This document shows, in pieces, positions 1 to 7,314 of a stretch of 24,837 bases of DNA. How positions within the stretch are numbered: the first letter of the stretch is position 1; every line of letters begins with the position of its first letter. The translations under genes were made by a program, and so were the position numbers. Under the pieces are notes generated by a model. The model saw nothing but the letters and a program-made list of their open reading frames with translations. It had not been told where the DNA came from and made no database searches. Source of the DNA: an uncultured Collinsella sp. (GTDB lineage: Bacteria; Actinomycetota; Coriobacteriia; Coriobacteriales; Coriobacteriaceae); contig CAUDVX010000026.1 of the NCBI GenBank assembly GCA_958452935.1, positions 1-24,837 of the forward strand, in the 5' to 3' direction.

Positions 1-176
1 ACCTGGCCGAGTTCTACATCGTCTCCGATGTTGAGCTGACCCAGGGCGAGGAGCTTTCCGTTGCTATCGAGGCTGCCGAGGGCGAGTGCTGCGACCGTTG
101 CTGGAACTATCGCACCACCGTCGGCGAGTACAACGGCCACGCTCATATCTGCAAGCGCTGTGCTGACGCCCTTTAG
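1..176 (+). CDS. ileS: Isoleucyl-tRNA synthetase, C-terminal end (partial)
   Basis: This is the last 57 or so codons of a gene that begins before the window; the reading frame starts at base 3. The translated tail carries the zinc-binding pattern of the IleRS C-terminus: Cys-Cys-Asp-Arg-Cys-Trp-Asn-Tyr, then His and Cys-Lys-Arg-Cys shortly before the stop. The C-x-x-C...C-x-x-C knuckle is typical of bacterial IleRS, which charges tRNA-Ile in the cytoplasm. ValRS and LeuRS lack this tail motif, so the assignment is fairly safe although only the end is visible. A hairpin and a terminator-like stem-loop follow the stop codon. Confidence 0.85.
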   Translation, partial: LAEFYIVSDVELTQGEELSVAIEAAEGECCDRCWNYRTTVGEYNGHAHICKRCADAL

Positions 177-179
177 GTT

Positions 180-201
180 CCGCCGTTCTACCGAACGGCG
201 G
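180..201 (+). other. Hairpin just after ileS stop
   Basis: A perfect 9-bp stem (CCGCCGTTC at 180-188 pairing with GAACGGCGG at 193-201) with a 4-nt loop starts 3 nt after the ileS stop codon. It has no T-tract, so it is more likely an mRNA 3'-end stabiliser or an accessory to the terminator further downstream than a terminator itself. Confidence 0.5.
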
Positions 202-251
202 ACCTGCCGACGCTGCGCGGGCCGCATTTGGACAATCTGACGTTCAATTTC

Positions 252-286
252 AAGGGCGCGACCGAAAGGTCAGCGCCCTTTCATTT
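252..286 (+). terminator. Probable intrinsic terminator of ileS
   Basis: AAGGGCGC (252-259) and GACC (260-263) pair with GGTC (268-271) and GCGCCCTT (273-280) around a GAAA tetraloop, with one bulged A at 272. A short T-rich stretch (CTTTCATTT) follows. It is a strong stem with a modest T-tract, well placed to end the ileS transcript. The rest of the 177-441 gap shows only the lspA promoter region. Confidence 0.65.
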
Positions 287-360
287 CACGTCACCTTGTC
301 TCAAATGCGACCCGCTCGCTCATTTATGCTCTACCTGCGGTGTTTCCGTTCTTGGGAGAT

Positions 361-391
361 TTGTCGCTTCTTGCTTGCGTCAATGTATGAT
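361..391 (+). promoter_or_regulatory. Weak candidate promoter for lspA-rluD
   Basis: TATGAT at 386-391 looks like a -10 box. The best -35 candidate, TTGTCG at 361-366, sits 19 nt upstream, which is longer than ideal. The position is right for lspA, since a terminator lies upstream and the start codon is about 50 nt downstream. This is inference from weak boxes. Confidence 0.3.
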
Positions 392-441
392 TATCTACTG
401 CGTTAAACGGAATTCGATTGTTTTGAGGGTAGGGGATTTCT

Positions 442-1041
442 TTGGGTCGTGGTGCGGATATGACGCCGCCTTTGCGTTGGCGGTTAGGTGTTGCTGGTGG
501 GGTAGCGCTTGTTGTGCTGCTTGTTGACCAGCTGACCAAGCTTGCGGTTCGTGCCGTGGGCGATGCCCTGCATATGACCGTTATCCCCGGTGTGATTGAC
601 TTTCTGTTTGTTCGCAATATCGGAGCCGCCTTTAGTATGGGCGAGGGCCATGGCGTTGCGTTCGCCGTGCTGGCGCTTGCGGTCATTGTCGCCATTGCCG
701 TGTACTTGCTGCGTGCGCCTCAGCTTGCTCGTCTTGAGGTTGTGGGCATGGCCATGGTCGCGGGCGGTGCTGTCGGCAACGCGATTGATCGCCTGGCCAT
801 GGGCTTTGTGACTGATTTTATTGCCGCTACCTTCATTGATTTCCCCGTCTTTAACGTGGCCGATATCGGCATTACGGTCGGCGTCGTGCTGGCACTCATC
901 GGTTACATGTTCTTGAGCCCCGCGGCCCGTGAGGTCGATGCGACCGCCGAGCTTAACGCCCGTGACGAGGCCCGCGCCAAGCGCAAGGCCAAACAACGTG
1001 GGGAGCGTGCCCGCAAGATTCGCGAAAGGAATGAGCGCTAA
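442..1041 (+). CDS. lspA: Lipoprotein signal peptidase (signal peptidase II)
   Basis: Membrane aspartyl protease that removes the signal peptide from diacylglyceryl-prolipoproteins. The sequence shows the family signatures: Arg-Asn-Ile-Gly-Ala-Ala-Phe-Ser, then GNAIDRL with catalytic Asp116, and FNVADIG with catalytic Asp141, set among four hydrophobic segments. The TTG at 442 is chosen because GGGGA (432-436) lies about 6 nt upstream; an ATG at 460 is the alternative but has a poorer ribosome site. After the last membrane segment there is a basic, Lys/Arg-rich cytoplasmic tail of about 40 residues, making the protein (199 aa) longer than the usual 150-180. The stop overlaps the rluD start by 1 nt, so the two are probably translationally coupled. 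Confidence 0.92.
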   Translation: MGRGADMTPPLRWRLGVAGGVALVVLLVDQLTKLAVRAVGDALHMTVIPGVIDFLFVRNIGAAFSMGEGHGVAFAVLALAVIVAIAVYLLRAPQLARLEVVGMAMVAGGAVGNAIDRLAMGFVTDFIAATFIDFPVFNVADIGITVGVVLALIGYMFLSPAAREVDATAELNARDEARAKRKAKQRGERARKIRERNER

Positions 1042-2054
1042 TGGCCGACATCCATATCCTTGTTGCCGACGATGCCGCTGGTCAGCGTCTAGACGCCTAC
1101 CTGGGCGCCAATGACGGTTGTCCTACGCGCTCTGCCTGCGCACATCTGATTGAAGGCGGTGCCGTAGTAGTCAATGGCGAGACCTGTCTGTCCAAAAAGT
1201 ACGCCGTGCGAGCCGGCGATCGTATTTCGGTCGATTTGCCCGAGCCGCACGACCCCACCGATGTGATTCCCGAGGCCATCCCGCTCGACATTCGCTATGA
1301 GGACGACTATCTCATTGTGCTCTCCAAGCAGCGCGGCCTGGTGTGCCATCCTGCTCATGGTCATGAGAGCGGTACGCTCGCGAATGCCCTGGTCTATCAC
1401 TGTGGTATCGACCATCTGGGCACCGTGCAGGGCGAGGACCGCCCCGGTATCGTGCATCGTTTGGATCGCGATACCTCGGGTCTTATGCTTGCGGCCAAGG
1501 ACGACGACACCCAGCGCGCGCTCCAAAATCTCATCCGCACGCGCACGCTCGACCGTCGCTATATCACACTTGTTCACGGGCACATCGCTATGGATGGGGG
1601 CACCATTAACACCGGCATTGCCCGTTCTACGCGCGACCGTGTCAAGATGGCGGTTTCGGACGACCCTTTCGCGCGCCAGGCCATTACGACCTTTAAGGTC
1701 CTCGAGCGCTTCGATTCCACGCGATTTGACGACGGCTATACGCTCGTCGAGTGCCACCTGTTTACGGGCCGCACACATCAGATTCGCGTGCATATGCGCC
1801 ATATCAACCACGCCTGCGTGGGCGATCCGCTCTACGGCAAGTGCGATGCACGCGCCGATCAGGGTCTGACCAGGCAATTCCTTCATTCCTGGCGCGTCGC
1901 ATTCGACCATCCCGTGACTGGCGAGCGCATCGAATGCCGCGACGAGCTGCCGTGGGATCTCGCTGCGGTTCTTGACGACCTGACCCCGCGCTCGCTTGGC
2001 CGCACCGCCGCCGGCGACGATATTGTCCCGCAGCTTGGCCTGCTCGAAGCCTAG
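1041..2054 (+). CDS. rluD: RluD-type 23S rRNA pseudouridine synthase
   Basis: Pseudouridine synthase of the RluA/RluC/RluD family, which isomerises uridines in 23S rRNA. The N-terminal 75 residues form an S4-like RNA-binding domain. The catalytic motif HRLDRDTSG holds the nucleophile Asp142, and a later stretch with G-R-T-H-Q-I-R-V-H is the usual second family signature. Length (337 aa) is normal. The start ATG overlaps the lspA stop by 1 nt, and the lspA-rluD pair is a common Gram-positive and actinobacterial arrangement. RluD-like specificity is inferred from size and S4 domain; the sequence alone does not settle which uridines are modified. Confidence 0.9.
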   Translation: MADIHILVADDAAGQRLDAYLGANDGCPTRSACAHLIEGGAVVVNGETCLSKKYAVRAGDRISVDLPEPHDPTDVIPEAIPLDIRYEDDYLIVLSKQRGLVCHPAHGHESGTLANALVYHCGIDHLGTVQGEDRPGIVHRLDRDTSGLMLAAKDDDTQRALQNLIRTRTLDRRYITLVHGHIAMDGGTINTGIARSTRDRVKMAVSDDPFARQAITTFKVLERFDSTRFDDGYTLVECHLFTGRTHQIRVHMRHINHACVGDPLYGKCDARADQGLTRQFLHSWRVAFDHPVTGERIECRDELPWDLAAVLDDLTPRSLGRTAAGDDIVPQLGLLEA

Positions 2055-2072
2055 CCGGTATTAGGTGGTTTC

Positions 2073-2099
2073 TTGAACTCGGTAAGCCTGCGGTAAGAT
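2073..2099 (+). promoter_or_regulatory. Candidate promoter for the glycosyltransferase gene
   Basis: TTGAAC (2073-2078) and TAAGAT (2094-2099) are separated by 15 nt and lie about 40 nt before the glycosyltransferase start. The boxes are reasonable but the spacer is short. Confidence 0.4.
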
Positions 2100-2136
2100 A
2101 TACGATTGTTTACGTAACGCGTTCCTGGGAGCCTGC

Positions 2137-3432
2137 ATGCTCGCCTTTTTACAAACCAACACGCCCATCGTGATTTTCAACCAGATTGTCGTCACGCTGC
2201 TCACGGTCTGCTTTCTGTACCAGGTGGTCTTCTTTGTCATCGGCGCTCTTCGTGGCGAAGTCGCGCCTCCCAAGGCCAAAAAACTCCACCGCTATGCCTT
2301 CTTTATCGCGGCGCATAACGAGGAGGCCGTAATTGCCAATCTCGTACGCTCCATCAAGGACCAGGATTATCCGTCCGAGCTCATCGAGGTCTTCGTGGTC
2401 GCCGATGCCTGTACCGATAACACGGCACAGCTCGCGCGCGAGGCGGGCGCCATCGTCTATGAGCGCAATGACCTGGCCCGTAAGGGCAAGAGCTGGGTCA
2501 TGGACTTTGGTTTCGATCGCATTCTCAACGAGTATCCCGACACGTTTGAGGGCTACTTTATCTTCGATGCCGACAACGTTATCTCCCGCGATTACGTATC
2601 CAAGATGAACGATGCCTTTGACCAGGGCTTCCATGTGGTCACGAGCTACCGCAACTCTAAGAACTTCGGCAGTTCGTGGATCTCGGCAGCTAATGCCACC
2701 TGGTATCTGCGCGAGGCCCGCTTCCTCAACAACGCGCGTAATATCTGCAAGACGTCCTGCGCTGTCTCGGGTTCGGGTTACCTTATTTCGGCGAGCGTGA
2801 TCGAGGGCATGCACGGTTGGCAGTTCCATACGCTGACCGAGGACATCCAGTTCACCACGTTCTGCGCCATTCACGGCATCCGCATCGGTTATGCGCCGGC
2901 GGAGTTCTTTGACGAGCAGCCGGTGACGTTTAAGGCCTCCTGGAAACAGCGTATGCGTTGGACTAAGGGCTTTTACCAGGTGTTCTTTACCTATGGTAAG
3001 CACTTGGTCAAGTCGACCTTCCGCTATCATCGCTTTGCCGCATATGACATGTTTATGACCATCGCTCCGGGCATGCTGCTGTCCCTGATCTCCATGCTCG
3101 CCAATGCCACGTTCCTTATCGTGGGTGGGCTTTCGCACGGCTTTTTGGCCACCGAGGTCGAGATGCAGGCATGTGCCGCCTCGCTCATTATGACCTTCGT
3201 GATGATGTACCAGACCTTCTTTATCCTGGCGCTACTCACGACCATCTTTGAGTACAAGCATATTCATTGCGCGCAAAAGTGGCGTTTGGTGACCAACCTG
3301 TTTACCTTCCCGATCTTTATGTTCAGCTATATCCCCATCACGGTGGCTGCTCTGTTCCTAAAGGTCGACTGGGTCCCGACGCAGCATGCCGTCAACGTTA
3401 CCCTCGACGAGGTCATGCAAGGCGCCAAATAA
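2137..3432 (+). CDS. Membrane-bound family 2 glycosyltransferase
   Basis: A processive-type GT2 glycosyltransferase, the fold shared by cellulose, chitin and hyaluronan synthases and poly-GlcNAc synthases. An N-terminal membrane helix (about residues 10-38) precedes the cytosolic GT-A domain. That domain contains A-A-H-N-E-E, the V-A-D-A-C-T-D-N segment for the nucleotide, FDADN (Asp144-x-Asp146, metal binding), T-E-D at 234-236 and Q-R-M-R-W at 271-275. The last two are the acceptor and product signatures of processive enzymes. Three or four membrane helices follow after residue 300. The sugar donor and polymer cannot be read from sequence. It is monocistronic, with its own promoter region and a strong terminator; no polysaccharide export gene lies nearby. 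Confidence 0.85.
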   Translation: MLAFLQTNTPIVIFNQIVVTLLTVCFLYQVVFFVIGALRGEVAPPKAKKLHRYAFFIAAHNEEAVIANLVRSIKDQDYPSELIEVFVVADACTDNTAQLAREAGAIVYERNDLARKGKSWVMDFGFDRILNEYPDTFEGYFIFDADNVISRDYVSKMNDAFDQGFHVVTSYRNSKNFGSSWISAANATWYLREARFLNNARNICKTSCAVSGSGYLISASVIEGMHGWQFHTLTEDIQFTTFCAIHGIRIGYAPAEFFDEQPVTFKASWKQRMRWTKGFYQVFFTYGKHLVKSTFRYHRFAAYDMFMTIAPGMLLSLISMLANATFLIVGGLSHGFLATEVEMQACAASLIMTFVMMYQTFFILALLTTIFEYKHIHCAQKWRLVTNLFTFPIFMFSYIPITVAALFLKVDWVPTQHAVNVTLDEVMQGAK

Positions 3433-3441
3433 CCACCACCA

Positions 3442-3482
3442 AAACCACCGCAAAGGGGACAGGCACCTTTGTGGTGGTTTTT
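3442..3482 (+). terminator. Strong intrinsic terminator after the glycosyltransferase
   Basis: A 15-bp stem (3442-3456 with 3466-3480, one G-T pair) encloses a 9-nt loop and ends in a run of five T (3478-3482). The left arm and loop contain AAAGGGGACAGGCACCTTTG, a sequence resembling a recurrent intergenic motif seen in many bacteria. No new promoter is obvious before the next gene. Confidence 0.8.
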
Positions 3483-3513
3483 GCGTTTGAACAGCTGTCC
3501 ATGGAGGTGCACG

Positions 3514-3936
3514 ATGTCTTACATCCCATTTTGGATCTGCGCCTTTGCCGGCGTGGCGATTGATGCCCGTGAGCGACGCTTTCCCAATGAGCTTGCCGGC
3601 GCCTGTGCCGTGGCGGCGTTAGCAGGCGTTTGGCTCGACAAGGGCGTTACCACTGCGCTTGACCACGCTGGTCTTGCGGTCATCGTCTACCTTGCCCTTG
3701 TGCTCACTGAGTCGTTTTGGCGTCGTGTTCGCTGCGCTCCTGGCATTGGCATGGGGGACGCCAAGGCGCTCTTCGCGCTTTGCACGCTCGACCCTATGGG
3801 CGGCATCGTGGCATTTGCCGTCGCGCTCCTGGTCCTTGCCCTCTCCTGCCTCTTCACAAAATCGCGCTCCCTGCCATTGCTCCCGTTTTTGGTGCCGATT
3901 TTTGCCATAATCGAGGTCGTGGGCTGCACATTGTAA
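3514..3936 (+). CDS. A24-family prepilin peptidase-like protein, short form
   Basis: Small (140 aa) polytopic protein of the A24 aspartyl peptidase family, which cuts the leader from type IV pilin-like proteins at the membrane. The two family aspartates are visible: Asp17 in I-D-A-R-E-R-R-x-P-N and Asp82 in G-I-G-M-G-D-A-K. It lacks the N-terminal methylase domain of PilD, so it resembles the short CpaA/TadV type. The start is the ATG at 3514, since GGAGGT (3503-3508) lies 5 nt upstream; a longer frame from 3469 runs through the terminator and is rejected. No pilin, secretion ATPase or other Tad gene is in the window, so its substrate is unknown. Confidence 0.78.
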   Translation: MSYIPFWICAFAGVAIDARERRFPNELAGACAVAALAGVWLDKGVTTALDHAGLAVIVYLALVLTESFWRRVRCAPGIGMGDAKALFALCTLDPMGGIVAFAVALLVLALSCLFTKSRSLPLLPFLVPIFAIIEVVGCTL

Positions 3937-3967
3937 CCGATTGCGCATCCTTCTTAAGGAGCATGCC

Positions 3968-5215
3968 ATGGCAACTAATCAAGAAACGGCCGTCATTAAG
4001 GCGCGCATGGACCGCATTCCCGCGGCGTTGTCGCCCGAACTCGTCGAGCGCATTTCCGCCGATCGCGCTTCGGGTGCCGTCAATCCGTATCGTTGCAACG
4101 ACGACCAGGTCATTCGTCGTATTGATCGCGCTGCCGACAAAGGCACGCTTATGCGTCCGGCGTTTATGCGTGATACCGAAAAGATTCTTCATCTTCCGGC
4201 GTACACGCGTTATGCAGGCAAAACGCAGGTCTTTAGCTTCCGTAGTAATGATGATCTGTCGCGCCGCGGTTTGCACGTGCAGCTTGTCTCGCGCATTGCG
4301 CGCGATATCGGTCGTGCCTTGGGGCTCAACTGCGATCTGATCGAGGCGATTGGCCTGGGCCATGACTTGGGACACACGCCTTTTGGCCATGCGGGCGAGC
4401 GATTTCTCAACGATATCTATCACGAGCGTACCGGCCGCTTCTTTTTCCATAACGTGCAGTCGGTCCGCGTGCTCGACGTGCTGTACGGCCGCAACGTGTC
4501 ACTCCAGACGCTCGATGGCGTGCTGTGCCACAACGGCGAGTACGAGCAGCGTGTTTTTGAGCTTTCGGACATGGGCTCCTTTGACCAGTTCGATCAGGCG
4601 GTCGAGGACTGCATCGCCACGGGCTATAGCGCAATTGAGCATCTGCGTCCCATGACGCTCGAGGGCTGCGTGGTTCGCATCTCGGATATCCTTGCCTACG
4701 TTGGGCGCGATCGCCAAGACGCCATTGCGGCGGGCCTGCTGTCACCCGACGCCTTTGATGATGGCCGGGGCGGTGCCTACAACAGTTGGATCCTCACGCA
4801 TGCCTCCATCGATATCGTTGAGCACAGCTACGGCAAACCGCGTATCGAGATGAGCGAGGACCTGTTTGAGGAAATTCGCCGAGCCAAGCGCGAGAACTAC
4901 GAGAAGATCTATAGCAAGGGCGGTATCGAAGGCGACTCCGAAGCGGAACTGCGCGAGGCGTTCGAAAAGCTCTACGACCGTTGCCTGCAGGATATAAACG
5001 AAGGCGACGAGTCCTCTTACATCTTTAAGCATCATATTTCGCGCATAGAGCAGCAGCTTTCCTACTACGATCGCACCTATACCTGGCAGGACGACAAGGA
5101 CCAAGCGGTGGTGGATTACATCGCGAGCATGACGGACGGCTATTTCTGCGAGCTGACGAGCAAGCTATTCCCTGGTCTGGAGTTTCCGCATCGTACCTAT
5201 ATTAACGAACGGTAG
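3968..5215 (+). CDS. dgt: dGTPase-like HD-domain deoxynucleoside triphosphohydrolase
   Basis: An HD-superfamily hydrolase of the dGTP triphosphohydrolase family, which converts dNTPs to deoxynucleosides and triphosphate and so influences dNTP pools. Metal ligands are recognisable: His103 in R-R-G-L-H-V-Q-L-V-S-R-I-A-R, His132-Asp133 in G-H-D-L-G-H-T-P-F-G-H-A-G-E, and Asp240 in R-I-S-D-I-L-A-Y. Length (415 aa) fits the family. The ATG at 3968 is chosen because AAGGAG (3956-3961) lies 6 nt upstream; a TTG further up has no support. It follows the A24 gene by 31 nt and may share its transcript. The substrate range (dGTP only or all dNTPs) cannot be told from sequence. Confidence 0.85.
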   Translation: MATNQETAVIKARMDRIPAALSPELVERISADRASGAVNPYRCNDDQVIRRIDRAADKGTLMRPAFMRDTEKILHLPAYTRYAGKTQVFSFRSNDDLSRRGLHVQLVSRIARDIGRALGLNCDLIEAIGLGHDLGHTPFGHAGERFLNDIYHERTGRFFFHNVQSVRVLDVLYGRNVSLQTLDGVLCHNGEYEQRVFELSDMGSFDQFDQAVEDCIATGYSAIEHLRPMTLEGCVVRISDILAYVGRDRQDAIAAGLLSPDAFDDGRGGAYNSWILTHASIDIVEHSYGKPRIEMSEDLFEEIRRAKRENYEKIYSKGGIEGDSEAELREAFEKLYDRCLQDINEGDESSYIFKHHISRIEQQLSYYDRTYTWQDDKDQAVVDYIASMTDGYFCELTSKLFPGLEFPHRTYINER

Positions 5216-5230
5216 TTCGTATCTTTTCGG

Positions 5231-5236
5231 TATACT
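5231..5236 (+). promoter_or_regulatory. Candidate -10 box for rarA
   Basis: TATACT at 5231-5236 lies about 25 nt before the rarA start region and just after the dgt stop. No good -35 box is visible at 17 nt upstream (AACGGT at 5208-5213), so the promoter is weakly supported. Confidence 0.3.
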
Positions 5237-5260
5237 GTTGACAAACAAAGCTTTTGATTG

Positions 5261-6625
5261 ATGCACGGGATGGCTATGGACGACCTTTTTTCTGCTTCGA
5301 CGCGCGAGCGTTCCTTTCAGAACGCGCCGCTCGCGGTGCGCATGCGCCCCAACTCGCTCGACGAGTACGTAGGCCAGCAAAAGGCCGTGGGCAAGGGTTC
5401 GTGGCTGCGTGCGGCGATCGAGCATGATGTGCTATCGAGCGTGATTTTGTATGGGCCCGCTGGTACGGGCAAGACGACGCTGGCCCACATTATCGCTAAC
5501 CATACCAAGAGCGAGTTTGTCGAGGTCAGCGCCGTCACGGGTACCGTGAAGGACCTGCGTCGCGTAATCGACGAGGCAAAGACGCGCCTGAATACGTATG
5601 ACCGCCGTACCATCTTGTTCATCGACGAGATTCACCGTTTTTCGAAGTCGCAGCAGGATGCCTTGCTGCATGCAGTTGAGAACCGTACCGTCATTATGAT
5701 TGGCGCCACGACGGAGAACCCGTACTTCGAGGTTAACTCCGCATTGTTGTCGCGTGGGCGCGTGGTAGAGCTTGAGCACCTGAAGGACGAGGATATCGCC
5801 ACGCTCATTGAGCGTGCGCTCGAGGCGCCGCAGGGTCTGAACGGTAAGTTCTCGGCCGATGAGGATACGGTTAAGTCCATCTGCACGCTGGCCGCGGGCG
5901 ATGCTCGTTCGGCGCTCACGACGCTTGAGCTTGCGAGCGAGATTGCCGTCACGCGTCCCGATACCGAGGGAACGCCAGCGCCGGCGGCGGGGGAGCGCTA
6001 TCCCATCACCGTGGATGACGTTAAGATTGCTAACCCTCGTCGTGGTTTTTCGTATGACAAAAACGGCGACATGCACTACGACATTATCAGTGCGTTTATT
6101 AAGTCTATGCGCGGCAGCGACCCCGATGCTACGATTTATTGGCTTGCACGCATGATCGATGCGGGAGAGGATCCCAAGTTTATTGCGCGCCGCATTATGG
6201 TCCACGCTTCCGAGGACGTCGGCAACGCCGATCCGCAGGCGCTCTTGGTGGCACATGCCGCGTTTAAGTCTGCCGAGGTCATTGGCTACCCCGAATGCCG
6301 CATTAACCTAGCTCAGGCTGCGCTCTATGTTTGTCTGGCGCCTAAATCTAACGCGTGCGAGGCCTCGATTGATGCGGCACTGGCCGATATCCACAGCAGT
6401 GGTCTTCGCGAGGTGCCCAGCTACCTGCGCGACCGTCATCGCCCGGGCAGCGATGAATACGGTGTGTATAAGTATCCGCATGATTATCCCGAAGGCTGGG
6501 TCGATCAGCGCTATTTGCCCGAGGGACTGGAGCGCGGCGCGTTCTGGCAGCCTGCCGGCCGCGGTTGGGAAGAGTGGCGTGTGGAGCAAAGCGAACGCGA
6601 CCGTAGCGGCAATGCTCCCAAGTAG
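5261..6625 (+). CDS. rarA: Replication-associated recombination ATPase RarA (MgsA)
   Basis: AAA+ ATPase of the RarA/MgsA/WRNIP1 family, related to clamp-loader subunits and acting at stalled replication forks. Seen motifs: A-V-R-M-R-P near the N-terminus, Walker A G-P-A-G-T-G-K-T (65-72), Walker B with Asp122-Glu123 in F-I-D-E-I-H-R, and the sensor stretch I-G-A-T-T-E-N-P. The family C-terminal tetramerisation region follows, including M-R-G-S-D-P-D-A and A-S-E-D-V-G-N-A-D-P. The start is uncertain: ATGs at 5261, 5270 and 5276 and a TTG at 5258 are in frame with no strong ribosome site; GGGA at 5267-5270 would favour 5276. Length (about 450 aa) is normal. Confidence 0.9.
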   Translation: MHGMAMDDLFSASTRERSFQNAPLAVRMRPNSLDEYVGQQKAVGKGSWLRAAIEHDVLSSVILYGPAGTGKTTLAHIIANHTKSEFVEVSAVTGTVKDLRRVIDEAKTRLNTYDRRTILFIDEIHRFSKSQQDALLHAVENRTVIMIGATTENPYFEVNSALLSRGRVVELEHLKDEDIATLIERALEAPQGLNGKFSADEDTVKSICTLAAGDARSALTTLELASEIAVTRPDTEGTPAPAAGERYPITVDDVKIANPRRGFSYDKNGDMHYDIISAFIKSMRGSDPDATIYWLARMIDAGEDPKFIARRIMVHASEDVGNADPQALLVAHAAFKSAEVIGYPECRINLAQAALYVCLAPKSNACEASIDAALADIHSSGLREVPSYLRDRHRPGSDEYGVYKYPHDYPEGWVDQRYLPEGLERGAFWQPAGRGWEEWRVEQSERDRSGNAPK

Positions 6626-6648
6626 GTCATTGGCACCTCGCACATTCC

Positions 6649-6680
6649 CTTTGGGTATCTTTCCCCTTCTTTGGGGTACC
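6649..6680 (+). repeat. Two near-identical direct repeats upstream of the sigma operon
   Basis: CTTTGGGTATC (6649-6659) and CTTTGGGGTACC (6669-6680) lie 20 bp apart, about two helical turns, in the gap before the DUF948-like gene. The second copy also pairs as CCCC (6663-6666) with GGGG (6673-6676). TACCAT (6677-6682) could be a -10 box, without a good -35. They may be regulator sites or chance. Confidence 0.3.
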
Positions 6681-6720
6681 ATGAAGAGCGTCTGTATTTC
6701 GATTCCTTCGGGAGGCTTGT

Positions 6721-7314
6721 ATGAGTCCCATTCAAATCGCCCTGCTGCTGCTCGCCGTTGCCGGCGTGTGGGCCGTCGTTGAGCTTGCACTCACCCTGCG
6801 CAAGACCCGCACCGTCGTTGATTCGCTCGACAAGACGGTGAGCGACCTTAACAACACGCTCGCCGAGGCACAGCCCGTGGTGGCAAAGCTCGATGGCGCT
6901 GTTGATGAGCTTACTCCCGCGCTGGCGCAGGTTGAGCCGCTCCTCAAATCGAGCAAGACCGCTGTGGACGCCCTGACGTCCAACCTCGTTGAGGTTGAGG
7001 CGGTCGTTCGCGACATCTCCGAGGTTACGGGCAGCGTGGCCGAGGCCAGCAATGCCGTATCGAGCGTGACCGACTCTGCGGCTGGTGCCGTGCAGAAGCT
7101 CTTCAATAAGGTGAAGGCTCCTGCAGCCGACGCCGATCGCAAGCTCGCCGCTGCCGCTGCCGAGGCCGAGCAGCCTACCGAGCGCGTTCTGATTGGTGAG
7201 GCTGAGGACGAGGCCGCCGATGGTGCGGATGCGGCTCATAAGTCCGCAGCCAAGCCTGCTCAGTATTACACCTATACGCCCGCCGAGACCTCCGAGGAGT
7301 CCTGCGATGAGTAG
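6721..7314 (+). CDS. DUF948-like membrane-anchored coiled-coil protein
   Basis: A 197-aa protein with one N-terminal membrane helix (about residues 5-24). A long region of regular heptad-like spacing follows (about 30-130: V-V-D-S-L-D-K-T-V-S-D-L-N-N-T-L and similar), then an Ala/Glu-rich low-complexity tail. This is the plan of DUF948 proteins, including B. subtilis YtxG, a general stress protein, so a link to the downstream sigma factor is plausible. GGGAGG (6710-6715) lies 5 nt before the ATG. The 3' end overlaps the RsbW-like gene by 8 nt. The molecular function of the family is not known to me, and the domain match is by pattern only. Confidence 0.65.
   Translation: MSPIQIALLLLAVAGVWAVVELALTLRKTRTVVDSLDKTVSDLNNTLAEAQPVVAKLDGAVDELTPALAQVEPLLKSSKTAVDALTSNLVEVEAVVRDISEVTGSVAEASNAVSSVTDSAAGAVQKLFNKVKAPAADADRKLAAAAAEAEQPTERVLIGEAEDEAADGADAAHKSAAKPAQYYTYTPAETSEESCDE

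Noticed and set aside
228..527. 99-codon open frame between ileS and lspA
   Set aside because: It crosses the ileS terminator and overlaps lspA in another frame, has no ribosome site, and its Cys-rich translation shows no domain.
5205..5227. Small hairpin with T-rich tail at the end of dgt
   Set aside because: The stem is only 6 bp (ACGAAC with GTTCGT) and mostly A-T at its ends, with a short broken T-tract. It is too weak to call a terminator.
5238..5243. Perfect TTGACA before rarA
   Set aside because: A -10 box 17 nt downstream would fall on the rarA start codon (5261-5266) and is not TATAAT-like. TATACT just upstream is the more useful element.
6653..6658. GGGTAT as a SigB-type -10 box for the sigma operon
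   Set aside because: The hexamer matches the classic SigB -10, but no GTTT-like -35 lies 12-15 nt upstream, so autoregulation by the sigma factor is not supported by sequence.
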